In this document: positions 27,100 to 39,734 of the stretch, one piece after another | How the letters are laid out: each line of letters opens with the position of its first letter | How positions within the stretch are numbered: position 1 is the first letter of the stretch | Notes under the pieces: model-generated | Told to the model about the DNA's origin: nothing | What the model saw: only the letters and a program-made list of their open reading frames with translations | Database searches by the model: none | Source: Hermodice carunculata | Taxonomy: Eukaryota; Annelida; Polychaeta; Eunicida; Amphinomidae | Length of the DNA stretch: 64,000 nt | Reading direction: 5' to 3' | Assembly: GCA_964020975.1 (NCBI GenBank) | Contig: OZ026626.1 | Location: 11,103,060-11,167,059, forward strand | Position numbers and translations under genes: made by a program

Positions 27100-27430
27100 C
27101 ATAGTTTTTCTGATATTCATGAATGTGGACCATAGTAAAAACACTCAACCTCCAAGGCAGGTGGTGAGGCTTGTTTCATTTTGCGGAAAACAAGACAGTC
27201 AGAGATTTGGTCATATTGAAAGTAGCTTTGCATTGTTTGCTCAAAGGCAAGATTCTGCCAAAATCAGTATTGATACGTCCAGCAAAAATGAGAAGGTCAT
27301 ACATGATCTCTAGTATGATGTTATGATCTCAAAACTGTTTGATGATGTATGAACCCGTCATTATATATCATTTATGTAAACTGAGAGCAGCAGCAGCCCC
27401 ATCATAGATCCCTGGGGGTGCCCTTACTTT
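27100..27430 (-). mobile_element. Decayed LINE RT fragment
   Basis: Minus-strand pieces read K-G-A-P-P-G-I (G-V-P-Q-G position), Y-I-N-D-I-like residues in a shifted frame, F-A-G-R-I-N-T-D-F and L-T-V-L-F-S-A-K-x-N-K-P-H-H. The last piece parallels I-S-V-I-F-S-A-K-I-N-K-P-Y-H in the LINE at 47821, suggesting the same family. Strongly decayed. Confidence 0.6.
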
Positions 27431-28438
27431 CAGACTTTGAAATTATAACCTTAGTTTTTAGAATACTCGTATTCAATAATCTGCCTTATGCAGGTGCAGT
27501 CAACTGTGTTTATATTATAATTCTTCTATGTGTGTAGGGAGGTGAATTGAGACCTGCACGTCCCTGATGACATATGGACTATGTATGATTTACATTTTGA
27601 TGCATATGTCCCCATTTTTCGGGGTATTAATAAGATTGCTTTTATTGTTACAATTATAAATGAAGGATAATATGTATCAATTTGTGAAAGTCACTGCTAA
27701 CCTGACGTATATCTTTAACATCTTTTGGTAGGAAGGATACTATGTTAACAAAAGACTGAAACAGGAAACTGACTTACCGAGTAAGAATATAAGTTGTCCC
27801 CATTATACATAGAACAGAACAGCTGGAGCTCAATCCCTCTCGGATCATAGAGGTCTTTATTGACACGACTACGCCCTCTGTGGGGCCAAATGTGCATTAC
27901 AGACAGGCAAATACAATATGTACATAATTGTTACAGGTCAATGACACTGGACAATAACCCACTTTGACACAAGAAACTACAATTCATTATACATGTACGT
28001 TTTTCATTTGCGACTGAAAATACCGTCGCCATTGTTCAATAGGGATATGTCCCCACATCACAGGTATTGTAAATATGAAAATGGCTCAAAAGATTTGTTT
28101 CTGGGTAAAACTGCCATATACCCCGTTTAAACAGGTGTCTCTTTTCCAGCGCCCTTGTTCACAGCACTACCAGTGGAAAGGTAACAATAGTTTGTGTTTT
28201 AAAAAATGCAAAAGCTCGAGCGCATTGGCCATGTTTTTAAAGAAGTAGCATCTCCTTGATCTAAAATCCTGTCTAGCTGATGCTAATATTTTCGATCTTC
28301 TAGAGTTTTTTTCAAAAAGGCTCCCAATATGCAAATATTAGTTATTGTAGCATGCCATGCCAATGCAAAGATTCGCTGGATCTTGCAGTGCTTTTGAGGA
28401 ACTATGGAATAATTATTTACCTTTCTTGGTAGAGGGTT
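27431..28438. other. Nothing recognised
   Basis: AT-rich DNA. An AATAAAGACC string at 27850-27860 on the minus strand resembles the end of the L1-like element at 58.66 kb and may be a LINE 3' remnant. Confidence 0.35.
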
Positions 28439-28662
28439 TTGAAGACTCCACAGTTCAAATTGGAATATGCTAGTTACACTTATTGTTCATTTGGTGGTGT
28501 TATCTTTGCTAAATTACAAATATCCCAATTTCCAAGCTGTTAGATGATTCCGAAGACTCCACAGTTCATTTAGCTGTTAAAATATGCTATTTATATTTAA
28601 CGTTCATGTGGTGTCATAATCTTTGCTGAATTGCAAATATCCCAATTTCCAATGTAGACTAC
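28439..28662 (+). repeat. ~110-bp tandem duplication
   Basis: Two adjacent copies, each starting GAAGACTCCACAGTTCA and ending AATATCCCAATTTCCAA, with moderate divergence. Confidence 0.85.
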
Positions 28663-29059
28663 TTGGATGAAGGTAGGGCATGCTTCAGTAAGGGTGTGTA
28701 CGTGTTAGTATTAGCACGAATACGAGATGTATAGAGTGCGGTCAAACCTTATTCTGTCCGTTCCTGGCGAGAATGTCAGGGAGTGAAACTTCCGACACTA
28801 AATGATGTAGTATTTTCAGAATGATAACAGGAATTTGATATTAAAGTTGAGTTTATGAGGACACTGTCATTCGCAAATATCAGCATGACTGCCATTTTGA
28901 AAATTACGTACGCAACTGCGGCTTAGTCAATAAAACTATTTAGCGGTAGCGTAGATGGTTTTGACGAGCTGTAAAAGGGTTCATCTTAGTAGCGGTAACT
29001 ATGTCATGTATGTCGGACATATAATTGAGATTCGGAGACTGGCAAAACCAAAACCACAG

Positions 29060-29580
29060 TTATTTCCTGGTATTGTCTTTAGAAGGGTCAAAGCTTGGGA
29101 TATTTTTCTTAAGATCCTTTCGTGAAACTATCGTAACATTCATTTCACTCAGTCTCTTAGTAAAGATTGAACCATTCAGGGCCCATGCAGTTTGGATGGA
29201 CTTTTCTTGTTTTGCTTTCTCGCGTAAAAAAAGTTCGGACTGTTGTTTGAGCAGATTCTCATTGATATACGTGTTAAACAATCCTTTATATGAGCGTTTT
29301 GTACGGAGAATATATAGCTTGCGTTTGTCCCAGTGGGTTAGTCGACCAGAATAGATCTGCTTTTATTAGGCTGTTTATGCCCTATCCCACTGGCCGTGAA
29401 AGTGCTGATGAAACCAATGTCTAAGTGTAAGTTTTTTCTCCAGCTCCCGTGTATAATTTGCAAAATGTCTTTGTGTTTCTTCTCTTCTATCCCAATTATT
29501 ATTAAATGGTTATGTTCACCGGTTGCGAGCACATCTTGATGAACTTCGGCCTTAACTCGTCCTTTCTCCATAGAGTTCAG
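29060..29580 (-). mobile_element. L1-type LINE ORF1 fragment
   Basis: Two overlapping minus-strand reading frames give N-H-L-I-I-I-G-I-E-E-K (29500), K-S-R-S-I-L-V-D (29345) and then, in the next frame, L-T-H-W-D-K-R-K-L-Y-I-L-R, I-N-E-N-L-L, K-Q-Q-S-E-L-F-L-R-E and a final I-V-S-R-K-D-L. This order (N-x-L-I-I-x-G-I, R-P-I-L-V-x-F, then a basic C-terminal domain with I-N-E-x-L) is that of the RRM and CTD of L1-type ORF1 proteins. At least one frameshift splits the domains. No RT ORF follows it. Confidence 0.7.
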
Positions 29581-29959
29581 TAGATTTCATGTTTGTCAAC
29601 AGTTGTTTCTCGATATACGTGAAGCAGTTTAGCAGGTGCCAACTCAGTTCTGATATTTTCATCAGTGTTCGTTGATTGTTCTGATAACTGCAGGTAAAAT
29701 AGCATCTTTTAGAACCGTACTAGGATGGCAAGTCCGATTTGTGCTGATAAAGCATTGTCGCTGCTAACAGTAGTATCAGCTTCAGGTTCATACTGGTTCC
29801 TCCTTGTTTTTTTTTCTCACATGTTTGTGTCACGTATAAGATTTTCTTCGGACATTGTCTTTGTCTTGTCAGTTATAGGAACATCAACTATGTACGCAAG
29901 CAAAATTTCTTATTCTGATTCTGCAGAAGAGTTGGAAGAGTCCGGGATAGAATAAAAAT

Positions 29960-30556
29960 AATCACTCTCATTATTACGACTACCGTCATTAGACATGAAT
30001 AAAAAAAATCACTCTTACTATTAGGACTACAGTCATTAGACATGAATAGAAAGAATCACTTTCACTATTAAGACTACAGTCATTAGACATGATTAGAAAG
30101 AATCACTTACTATTAGGACTACAGTCATGAGACATGAATAGGAAGAATCACTCTCACTATTAGGACTACAGTCATTAGACATGAAAAGGAAGAATCACTC
30201 TCACTATGAGGACTAGTGTCATTAGACATGAATAGTAAAAATCACTCTCACTATTAAGAATAAAGTTATTAGACATGAATAGAAAGAATCACTTTCACTA
30301 TTAAGACTACAGTCATTAGACATGATTAGAAAGAATCACTTACTATTAGGACTACAGTCATGAGACATGAATAGGAAGAATCACTCTCACTATTAGGACT
30401 ACAGTCATTAGACATGAAAAGGAAGAATCACACTCACTATGAGGACTAGTGTCATTAGACATGAATAGGAAGAATCACTCTCACTATTAAGAATAAAGTT
30501 ATTAGACATGAATAGAAAAAAATCACTCTCACTATTAAGACTACAGTCATTAGACA
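29960..30556 (+). repeat. ~47-bp minisatellite with 233-bp higher-order repeat
   Basis: About 12-13 units with TCATTAGACATGAATAGAAA and GAATCACTCTCACTATTA. A five-unit block starting at 30061 recurs 233 bp later at 30294 with the same variant order (GATTAGAAAG, then CATGAGACATG, then CTAGTGTC), showing higher-order amplification. Confidence 0.95.
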
Positions 30557-30679
30557 TCACCGTCAGATATACATCATCGTATGGTAATATTTACACATGC
30601 AGATGAAGGCGTTGTCACGCAGCGTAATTTAAAAGTCGATAAAAAGTTTGTAGTCTACCTTGTCAATCGTGTGGAGATA

Positions 30680-32078
30680 TTGCTCCTCATCAAAACTAAA
30701 TACAAAAGCGTTTTTTTCGGTGTTAAAAACCGCCAAGAAAATATGAAACCACAAATAAAGGCTTAACCGAAATTCAAACAGCTGCCATTATGGGCGTTGT
30801 AATCTATATGTTTAAAGTTTTGTGATTTTTCATCAGCCAAATAAAACAGTCAGCAAGCCAAACATTACCATTAACTCAATTCCTGGGGACATGGGGGATT
30901 CTTTTTACTTCTTGAGTATAACTACAGATAAACAACTAAACTGGACTGTTCTTATTGACATACTAACAAACAAACTACCTAAGGTTTGGGCATTCTCAAC
31001 AAACTTAAACATTGATTGGCCATGAGTGCTAAATTGAAGACCTATCATTATCACATATAAATTATGGCATCTTGGTCTGGGGATTTAGGTTAAATAGAAT
31101 TGAAACATTACAGAAACAATTAAACGTATCCTAACATGTATCCAATATAATGCACACACTGACTATATTAAAATCTCAAATTACCTAAGGTCAAAGACAC
31201 ATTTACAATCTCCAAACAACAATTCCATCACAACTTTGTAAATAGCAAACTTCCTAACAATTGGCCAAAATTTCCATTTCAATTGAATGCAAACAGGCAA
31301 ATATGTACTACTAGACGATCTCAAATTTTATTTACTTTAAGGGATAAACACACATTTGCCAAAAACTGTCTTAGATATGGCATAGCCAATACATTAAATA
31401 AAATTTCTGCCTGTATCAAAACAAAAAGTAGCTATAGTTTTAATGGCATGGCGACCTATGCCAAAAATGATGCTCGACAAATGTCAAGACACATGTACTA
31501 TACATAACCGTTACATCTGTAGAACAGGTTATCATTAGTCACCCTGGAATCACACAACTAGTCTAAGTAAGTCCAGGCTATATACTTATCACTGTTATCA
31601 TGCACTCTGCCCTACCATAATTGTAACTATATGATAATCAGTACCTTTGACTTACTGGCATTGTAATTTTATTGTAGGGTGGCTTCCACCAAGGCGGCAA
31701 TTTTTGCCTTAGTGGGAGTCTCCCTGACCATTAACATACATTTTCTGTTTATCATATATGTACACTTTTACTGGTCGAATATAGTCAAGTTATAGTCTGA
31801 GTCTGAAACGGTATATATCAGGAAACACATGTTGGTTCATTATGTGTGTTCATTTATTGATAGAGCAGTTTTATCTCGACATTATTATTTCTGTGTCCTA
31901 CTAGCTCTGTAATTCTGCAATCGACCACCTTTTATTACCCTGAGCCTTTTTGTGCCTGTATTGGGGCTGAGAATTGCCTTACTTCCACTTATGGAATGGG
32001 GACACTGTAAAATTCTGACTATTTTATAGTAGATTACGAATGAATGCATGGATAACTAATAATCTTGAATCTTGAACC
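30680..32078 (+). mobile_element. LINE 3' half with structured 3' UTR
   Basis: Plus-strand reading shows N-K-T-V-S-K-P-N-I-T-I-N-S-I-P, F-Y-F-L-S-I-T-T-D-K-Q-L-N-W (normally F-L-G-I-T-I-D), Y-G-I-L-V-W-G-F-R-L-N-R-I-E-T-L-Q-K-Q and a C-terminal segment R-S-Q-I-L-F-T-L...L-N-G-F-like. This is the post-RT region of a CR1/L2-like LINE. Multiple stops. The 3' UTR has a 15-bp-arm hairpin (31681-31720), and the element ends in repeated TCTTGAA. Confidence 0.8.
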
Positions 32079-32920
32079 ACGTTTATTTTTTAGTTAACAG
32101 GAGCATAGCAATTGGTTTGGAAACATACTTCCATTCCAATTCCTTTTTCATCTTTAGTAAAAGTTTATTCCGTCTCAGTGCGTTCCATATTTTTTGCCAT
32201 AATTATGAACTATACCAGTGCAAGTCGAAGCGCAGGATGCGCTCGAGACACACAATTTTGTGTTTGCTAATTCAGTGCAGTGACAGCTCTCTGCCATTCC
32301 AACCTTTTTCACAGATAGCAATTGCTTATAATTCGCGCCTCCAGCGGGAACTAGCAATGGTAATAGGAAACTGCAAATGTTTAAGTGTTTTTCATTCCAA
32401 TATGTTCTATATTTTAGTGAAAATATCAATATACTCATGCGCAAAAGGTTTTCCATTCCAAACTATTGCATATTTAAGTAAAAATAGCAAACACACATGC
32501 ACAAAGGGTAATTCTCGGGTGATTCTCGAGGAGCCATTCTGAATCTCATTGCCCATGATCGAAGCGAAGGATAACTCTCGCGCAAAAAGGCGCTCGAGAA
32601 CAAAGCCACTTGGTATCATAGCAGGTCAGCGGTACCTTTAACTGAAAATGACTAAAAAGCCCATTATTAAATAAGTGTGATTTTTCAAGGCCAATTGACC
32701 TGTACATTTGCTACCTTCAGTTTCAGGGATAGCTTTGTTTTGGGGTAACATCCCCAGGTCCCGCTATACCCCTATGAAGAGCATACATGAATGTCAGTCC
32801 GCAAAGTATAAATACACCTGCTTATCCTAATATCACTCACCTAACACCCGATTATCGCTCACGAAGTTTCCCTCACATCACCATAGGTATTGGGGTACAT
32901 TCTCTCCATATCACTTGTGG
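32079..32920. other. Unrecognised DNA with a degenerate tandem
   Basis: CATTCCAA-containing units of ~70 bp repeat loosely at 32125-32510. The 156-codon ORF (32072-32542) spans this and shows no known motif. Confidence 0.4.
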
Positions 32921-32924
32921 TTTG

Positions 32925-33014
<90 letters not shown>

Positions 33015-33030
33015 GTATATATATATATAT
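32921..33030. repeat. (TA)n microsatellite
   Basis: Long TA tract with a few TG/TTT interruptions. Confidence 0.96.
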
Positions 33031-33162
33031 ATTTGGTTCAAGCTTAGCAGTTTAGAAGAGACTTATTATATATGTAGCGTTTCAAAGTCTAATGATTTTT
33101 GTACAGTCAGGGTAAATGATATAAAGTGCAATAAATATAGCCAGTATTTATCAGAGTCGCGT

Positions 33163-33343
33163 GCATATAACGTGCCTGTCTTTTTACATTAACTAGTATT
33201 GAAGACTAGGGCCATACATTTGTACAAAACGATTGTCTCTTTTCGAACAGCCAATATTGATTGTTAAAGTCAAACGTATATGACATCCCTGTCTTTTTTA
33301 ACACTAGCCTGCACCTGATTGGCCGCAATGGTGTATTCATACC
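33163..33343 (+). repeat. ~60-bp repeat array, copy 1, ending in a 33-bp direct repeat
   Basis: Three degenerate units (GCATATAACGTGCCTGTC, CAGCCAATATTGATTGTTAA) end in a 33-bp sequence from GCACCTGATTGGCCGC to ATTCATACC (33311-33343), which recurs at 34692-34724 with one mismatch. Confidence 0.8.
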
Positions 33344-34691
33344 TTCATTTTGCAAATGACAATTAATATTCATGTTAATTATGCATATGAAATACTGACC
33401 CATACAAGTATAATACTGTGAAAAGAAAATTCATCTAACTGGTATACTTTTGGAAATATAACACTTTTTCTATGCACTATCACAATGGATTCCCAATGCA
33501 ATTTTTGGTGTTTTGATCTTACCCCACCAAGCAATAAAATTCATTATTTTTTCTTCAAAGATTTGATTTCATCTCAATTTTCATCACTTGGGTTACATTA
33601 TTATTATCTGTTTGTAACAAAATAATACAGCTTGCCAGAAAAAAAACTGGTCAGTGAACCTACATTGACCTGGATACCACCCCCCCCCCCTTAAAAATGA
33701 TGGCTGCTGAGTGGTACAAACTGCCTCATTGTTGCTCTAATAAAATTTTAACTATTGATGATACACACTTGTTAGTACACAAATATATCAGTCTTATTTA
33801 TACCATCAAGTGGTTACAAGGCCATCATGATCACTTTGTAATCCTTCCTAGTTTCCATCTTCATTAATCAAGTAGTTGGGGGCTTTTTCAGCTGTTTTTG
33901 AATATGTAAAGATTAAAGTCAATTTCAACATATTTTCTTTTGAAACATCATTCATCCCCATTCAATCTTCTTTTAAAGTGGAGAATTTAACCTGAATATC
34001 AATTTAAAAGTCACTCTTTCTTCATTTTTTCCCCAAAATATGCAAATATCATTGTTGTTTTGGTTAATACATGAAAATCCAGCAATGTACCCTATTGTAA
34101 ACCATTGACACAATTTAATTGTTTTATTTACATAAACAAATAAAGATAGCCATCTCAAATGGTTTGATCTGACAAAAATAAGTGGTAAGGCAACATTTAG
34201 AGCAAATCAATTTGACATGAAGGTGAAATTTTAAAATTTCATCTGTCAGCATCAGTTTTCCTTCAGGGATGAAACCACCATTATATTTACTGTATATTCT
34301 CATATTAGCATAAAGGCGTATAACTTTTGTTGCGTCACTTTTTAAAATAAAGTATGCAGTTGGTGTTGTGCAGACACCTTTCATTGAAAACATTCGAGAT
34401 AAAAAAGCGAGTCTACAGATAGAATCAAAAGTTATGCCAGTGTTTACCTGTCATAGCCAGGAAACACGTGTTCCGAGCACGGCTTGCCAGCATTACGTCA
34501 CTGCGTATGAATATGTGATTTGCCCTCTGTTTATAAAACTCATCATGAAAAAAACATCTGTCAAACCATACAACACAAACAGGCTGATAAGGTCATGTAA
34601 TAGTCTAGCTAAAACAGTGGGTTAATTACAGGTAAATGGCCCCCAAAGGTGTCAGCACAAGACAACCAAGAACTATTTGGTGCGGTAAGCT
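33344..34691. other. 1.35-kb segment between 33-bp direct repeats
   Basis: AT-rich, with no recognised protein. It is bounded by the 33-bp direct repeats, so it could be an inserted element or the spacer of a larger tandem unit. A 10-bp poly-C lies at 33681-33690. Confidence 0.4.
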
Positions 34692-35000
34692 GCACCTGAT
34701 TGACCGCAATGGTGTATTCATACCATATGCATATAACGTACCTATCTTTTTAGACAAGCCAGTATTAACTATTGACTATTGGGGCCATGAACATGCATAA
34801 AACGTATCTGCCTCTTTGCACACCAGCCAATATAGGTTGTTAAAGCAATATGTATACAACGTACCTGTCTCTTTACACCAGCCAATATTGATTGTCAGAA
34901 GCATTTGCATGTAACGTAGCCTTTTCTTTTTACATCAGCCCTTATTGATTGTTACAGCCATATGCATATAACGCGCCGGTTAAGCAGATATTGGCAAAAT
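34692..35000 (+). repeat. ~60-bp repeat array, copy 2
   Basis: Starts with the 33-bp direct repeat and continues with about five units of CATATAACGTACCTGTCT and ACACCAGCCAATATTGATTG, the same family as 33163-33343. Confidence 0.85.
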
Positions 35001-35026
35001 TGGGTGAAAAACAAGACTGTCAGTAG

Positions 35027-35404
35027 ACCTATTCATACCGAGTTGTACCGAAATTTTCCAGACCGTAATTAATTATACATTCCATTGTTGGCCTGACTGT
35101 CCAATCAACAAGTGGCCGAGTTTTGCCCAGTTTTCATGTTTACAACGGATGCCACAGCTAACGCTAGTGATTACAGCATGGATTGTGCTGAACAAACCTT
35201 TTACCGACAATGTCACATCAGTGGTGAAGCGTGCATTTTTAGTTTGCTGTTAGTTTGATTTTTCATTCAATCCAAACACATCCTGTGTTTTACTTTATGA
35301 TCCCTCCTCGTGTAATCCGGCCAGCGGGGTCGAGCACAAAATTTAAACAAAGCAGGGTACACTTCTCCAAGTGAACAGCACAAACCCGAGTTCTATGAAC
35401 TGGT
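35027..35404 (+). mobile_element. TIR DNA transposon copy without the nested insertion
   Basis: Runs from ACCTATTCATACCGAGTT to CTATGAACTGGT and matches the outer parts of 3068-4123 in inverted orientation. The intact junction at about 35190-35210 is the empty site for the 665-bp insertion there. Non-autonomous; no ORF. Confidence 0.72.
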
Positions 35405-37194
35405 CAATTCCATTGCTAATTTGGACACAATTGGATATGCACGCCGAGGAAAGCTGCTGACTGAGTAAAAAGCTGCCACAGAAAGATTTGACCACGAAGT
35501 TTGGTTGCAAACACTTGTATGTGAATATTGTCAACGGCACTCCCCTTTAAAAAGAGATAATTTGCATTAATTTAAAATTGCCGTCATTTAGTGGCTAATG
35601 TAGTTTAAGCAATATTATAGTTGTAGTTACTTGTACATAAATGTTAGAACAAAATGAAGCAGCGGTTGTATCTGCAAATACTGTTCATAACTGCCGTTTT
35701 CGTCACATTTTCTTAATTTGCCTACATGTAAATCAAAACAGCTGCTAGTTTCGGAAGTTTCCTTTCCTTATAAGTTATCCCCAAAAGCTGGAAATCACAG
35801 GGCTTGATGAGAAAGGGGGTGTCCAAATGTTTTGTACATCTACTACTTTTCCGAATGTTTTACGATACCTCTGATCGACTAAAGTACAAAAGTTGGATTA
35901 AAAAAAAAGATGCTCAGTAGCGAAAAGTGTGACTTAAATTACTTTTCTACTGGTCACAAACACTATACCACATATAGTTATTTATTTATTTACCTGATAC
36001 GGACAGGCTGTTCTTTTCCAGCAAAAAGCATGAGACTGCGTACTTAGGAATTTTAAACGTGTATGATTATCATAAATAAAATGGACGTTCCCGTATACTA
36101 TATATGGCCCCGTAAGTCGAAATAGAGCTCGTTCTTTTGCATATATATGTAATATATATGTATGTAATATATATGTATGTATATGAAATCCAAATTCTGG
36201 TCCTTAAGGAGATTTCTTCATCGCCGAAAACAGTTCGTATGGTTACAGCTAATAAAATGAAAACATTGGAACGTAATAACCATTAGACGGATTACTTAGA
36301 CAAAGATCTGGTTGTCGGTTTCTTTTTACTGCAATGAGTTTTCCACCGACAGGTGACGGACCAGTTTCTGATGGCAGTATCAATGAAAGATTATGCTCCA
36401 ATCTTAGCCACAAGGATATAAATCCCATACAGTGCTGGAGGATGTCGCCGTCGGTTTCAGGCTGTAATTTTCAGCAGCGTATTGCAAGCGGTGTAAAAGA
36501 TTCAGCAGTATCAGAACTCGGCACTTTCGATCCAAAAATATTTGGAACGCCATAGTTCAGTACATGTATCAACACGATTGGCTGGCAAGACAAAGGCATT
36601 GTTGCTATCGTGGAGACAAGCCCGTACAAGAGAAACATAGCTTAGGTCAAAATAACTTGTATTCTAGCACTACCATACGTGTCAGCTTTAGTTCAAAAGA
36701 CTGTTGCCTGCCCGCCACTTGCCTTCATGGACAACCCGAAAAAATACATCATGTAAAATTTAAGGAAAATGTGCCGGCAGATACCTTCTTCCTGACTCCA
36801 TTAAGCTGGAATGATTTTTACATATATTCAAATCTAAGACTAAGTCGTACTCTTATAAGTACACCGAGTCTCTTAATACTTCTAACTTGGCAAGAAGAGA
36901 GCAAACATACCAAATCTATATTCGACATGCTTTTCCCACCCCGTAACTAAGATCGTTTAAGAATCAATATCTACTTTACTCCAAAAGATGCCCGCTAGCA
37001 CCCCGTCAAACATTTTTGCCTGTTTGTCTCCATTACATTGCTACCACCCCGCAGAACATAATAAATACTCTTGACTGTTTTTCCCCCATCACATTACGGC
37101 TAGGAAATAAATTTTAATAGTACCACCCCCTTAATGGCTTAGGGGTGCTTTTAAAGTCTGAGTGCGAACCAAAACATTTGTTTGGCCAAGAATA
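35405..37194. other. No gene recognised
   Basis: Two consecutive plus ORFs (36334-36555 and 36564-36950, 73 and 128 codons) carry no motif I know and no splice context that would make them exons. The remainder is AT-rich. Confidence 0.35.
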
Positions 37195-37352
<158 letters not shown>

Positions 37353-37575
37353 ACGCCATAATTATCGCCGCAGCTTTTTATCATTATTGTTCAAAATTCC
37401 ACAGAGCTTGGCAAGGTCACTGACCTACCAATGAAATTGAGCATATTGTTTGGAAATGTTATGATGTTCAAAGTTGTACAAAATGCACAAAAGCTAAGTG
37501 GTGAATGTAGACGGACTATTTTTTGTTGCATGATTCGGATAGAGCTACTTCCTAGCTGAAACATCAATGGAAGTC

Positions 37576-37746
37576 ATTTATATTCCCACCTATCTTTATC
37601 TTCTTGTGGTCCTGTATGTTTAACTATCTGTGTACTGGTGCTCGCAATTTCATTGTTGTATCGTCATATATGTACAAGAGGCCCTAATATAGGCTGGTGA
37701 GCCTGTCGGCCGATTGTTTTTTGAATAAAATACGTTTAAACCAAAC
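37576..37746 (+). mobile_element. 5'-truncated LINE tail with perfect target-site duplication
   Basis: 171 bp homologous to the 3' UTR end at 63450-63597: both contain ACAAGAGGCC, a stem-loop AGGCTGGYGAGCCT and end in TTAAACCAAAC. The 11-bp CAATGGAAGTC precedes it (37565-37575) and follows it (37747-37757) without mismatch. This is a clean target-primed insertion. Confidence 0.93.
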
Positions 37747-37859
37747 CAATGGAAGTCGGGTGGATTGTTAATGCTTAAGGGCAAGTACCCGAATACAGTG
37801 GGTGTCAACTAGAAAGTAGCATTGGGCCGTTTTCATACGGAAAAACTTGACGCCAATGT

Positions 37860-38290
37860 CAAAGAATATTTTAGAGGTGTCATTATAACTTTTGATCGTA
37901 GGTTTTTGCAATTGGCGGCTCCAATGACCTATGAACTAAAGTTGTAGCATTTTAAATTATGCAAATGAGGTAAATAGTCATAATCCAAATCTTAAACATG
38001 TTTAAAACTGTTATAGACAGTGTTCATTCTTATTTTGAATTATACACTTGTACTGTTGGCTGATCCAGTGAAATTTGAACTAAAGCTGTAGCATTTTAAT
38101 TATGCAAATAGGCAAAAATTAAATCTTGAATATGTGAAAAAAAAATTACAGATAGAGGTGCGGTTCTTGCTTTAACTGATAGGTTTTTGCTATTGGTGTA
38201 CCAAATTAACTGGCAACCAAAGTTGTAGCATTATAATTTATGCAAATTATGTGAATGCACAATTATAAATCTTGATTGATGCAAAGTAGA
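37860..38290 (+). repeat. ~140-bp triplication carrying perfect octamers
   Basis: Three degenerate units share GAACTAAAGTTGTAGCATTTTAA and TTTTTGCTATTGG-like strings. Each contains ATGCAAAT (37959, 38102, 38240), 143 and 138 bp apart. Confidence 0.8.
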
Positions 38291-39734
38291 CAAATACTCA
38301 ATCCCAATCATTCAAATTTGGAAAGCACCACTGCTGCTTTGTTGAACAGCAAATTTTTCTTTCTAGTTTTAATTATTGACATTGTCGGGGACATTTTAGT
38401 CAACATTTTTCTGAAAGGCAGGCAACAGTCGCCATAATGGACAAATGGAACAGCTTTTGTTTATTTATAACTTTCATTATTGATGCAAGACGGTTTAGCT
38501 ATCTTTTTCTCTATGAGTATTTCGGCCTCTCAGCATTGGTCGCATGATTAATTTTCCCCGCAATTTTAGGAGGGTAATTAGATATATCACTTATCTCAAA
38601 CCGTAACACTTGTAATGTGCTGAGTTATGGTGGTTCAAACAATTTTGCGCCGACTAATTTAGCACGATTGTGATTTTTTCATATCAGTGAAAAAATCCGC
38701 ACCTTCTAGTTTTTGCGCAATTAAATGCTATAATATGATAAAAACACAAATCTACTGTTTTTTGTGCATTCAAATTTTGCGGCAGTACCAGCAAAAATGA
38801 AGTTAAGCGCGAAAATGTCTAGATTCATATTTTATTCTTTGTGCATTTGCCTTGTTTCAACTGCTGTTCGAATGAGGGTCACATAATATTATTTGAGCAA
38901 TACAGGAAATACAAATATACCTGTAGTTACAATACAGTCCGAACCAAATATATTAATGTCTGAAAACAATGACTTTTGCCTTGTGGCGCTACCCTCTTCA
39001 ATACTCATATGCAGGGTTTTATAGTGATGGCTGATTATGAATACTTTAATTTAGCTAGTCTATGTTTGCCACACTTTTTGGAAAATTGAGACTAAAAAGC
39101 TATGAAAATAAAGAACCATCTGGAAATATTTACTCATCGACGTTTTCCTGCAATAAAGACGATGCATATGGTACGCTAATTCAAAAGCCACCGTGCATAG
39201 TTACAAATCTCCTCCAACAACACTTTATGTAAAATGACGTCACTGCGTTTGTGACGATAACATTCTGTTTGGTACTGCGTGAAACATGACCTGCAAATCA
39301 TGTTTTCTTGCTGTTGACACCGGTAAAGGTAAAGCGTATGAGCTAGATTACGAAAACAGCTATGATAAAGGAAATGATGGTGGTGAAGATGACGATTATA
39401 GCATTCTAAATCATTCATACAGACATACTATCATCTCAAGCAAAGAAAAGAAGCCTCATGTTGTCATTATAGTGTTTACCATGAACCTCACATGATGAAA
39501 ATGATGGTTTTTGCTTTGAAGCTGAATCGTTTTTCGCAACGGTCGACATGTCACGATACTCAGCAGCCAACGACATGTCGAAAGGCATTTTTGGTCGATA
39601 AAACGTAATCCTTCTTTTAGCTGTACGGTTCTTACCCACTTTACATTACGCATTTCACAGCAATAGCAATACAATGACATGAATTTTTTGTATGTCCTAG
39701 GTAGTTGACTACCTACTGTAGTTACCCAAGATGC
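38291..39734. other. No gene recognised
   Basis: The 38640-38830 part has GCGC/TTTTGCGC and TTTAGCACG words reminiscent of the MITE at 1202-1414, but no TIRs could be paired. No exon was identified. Confidence 0.35.

Noticed and set aside
32072-32542. 156-codon plus-strand ORF
   Set aside because: Spans a degenerate tandem with CATTCCAA words; no known motif.
36334-36950. Two consecutive ORFs as a possible small gene
   Set aside because: Different frames, no motif, no splice signals that join them.
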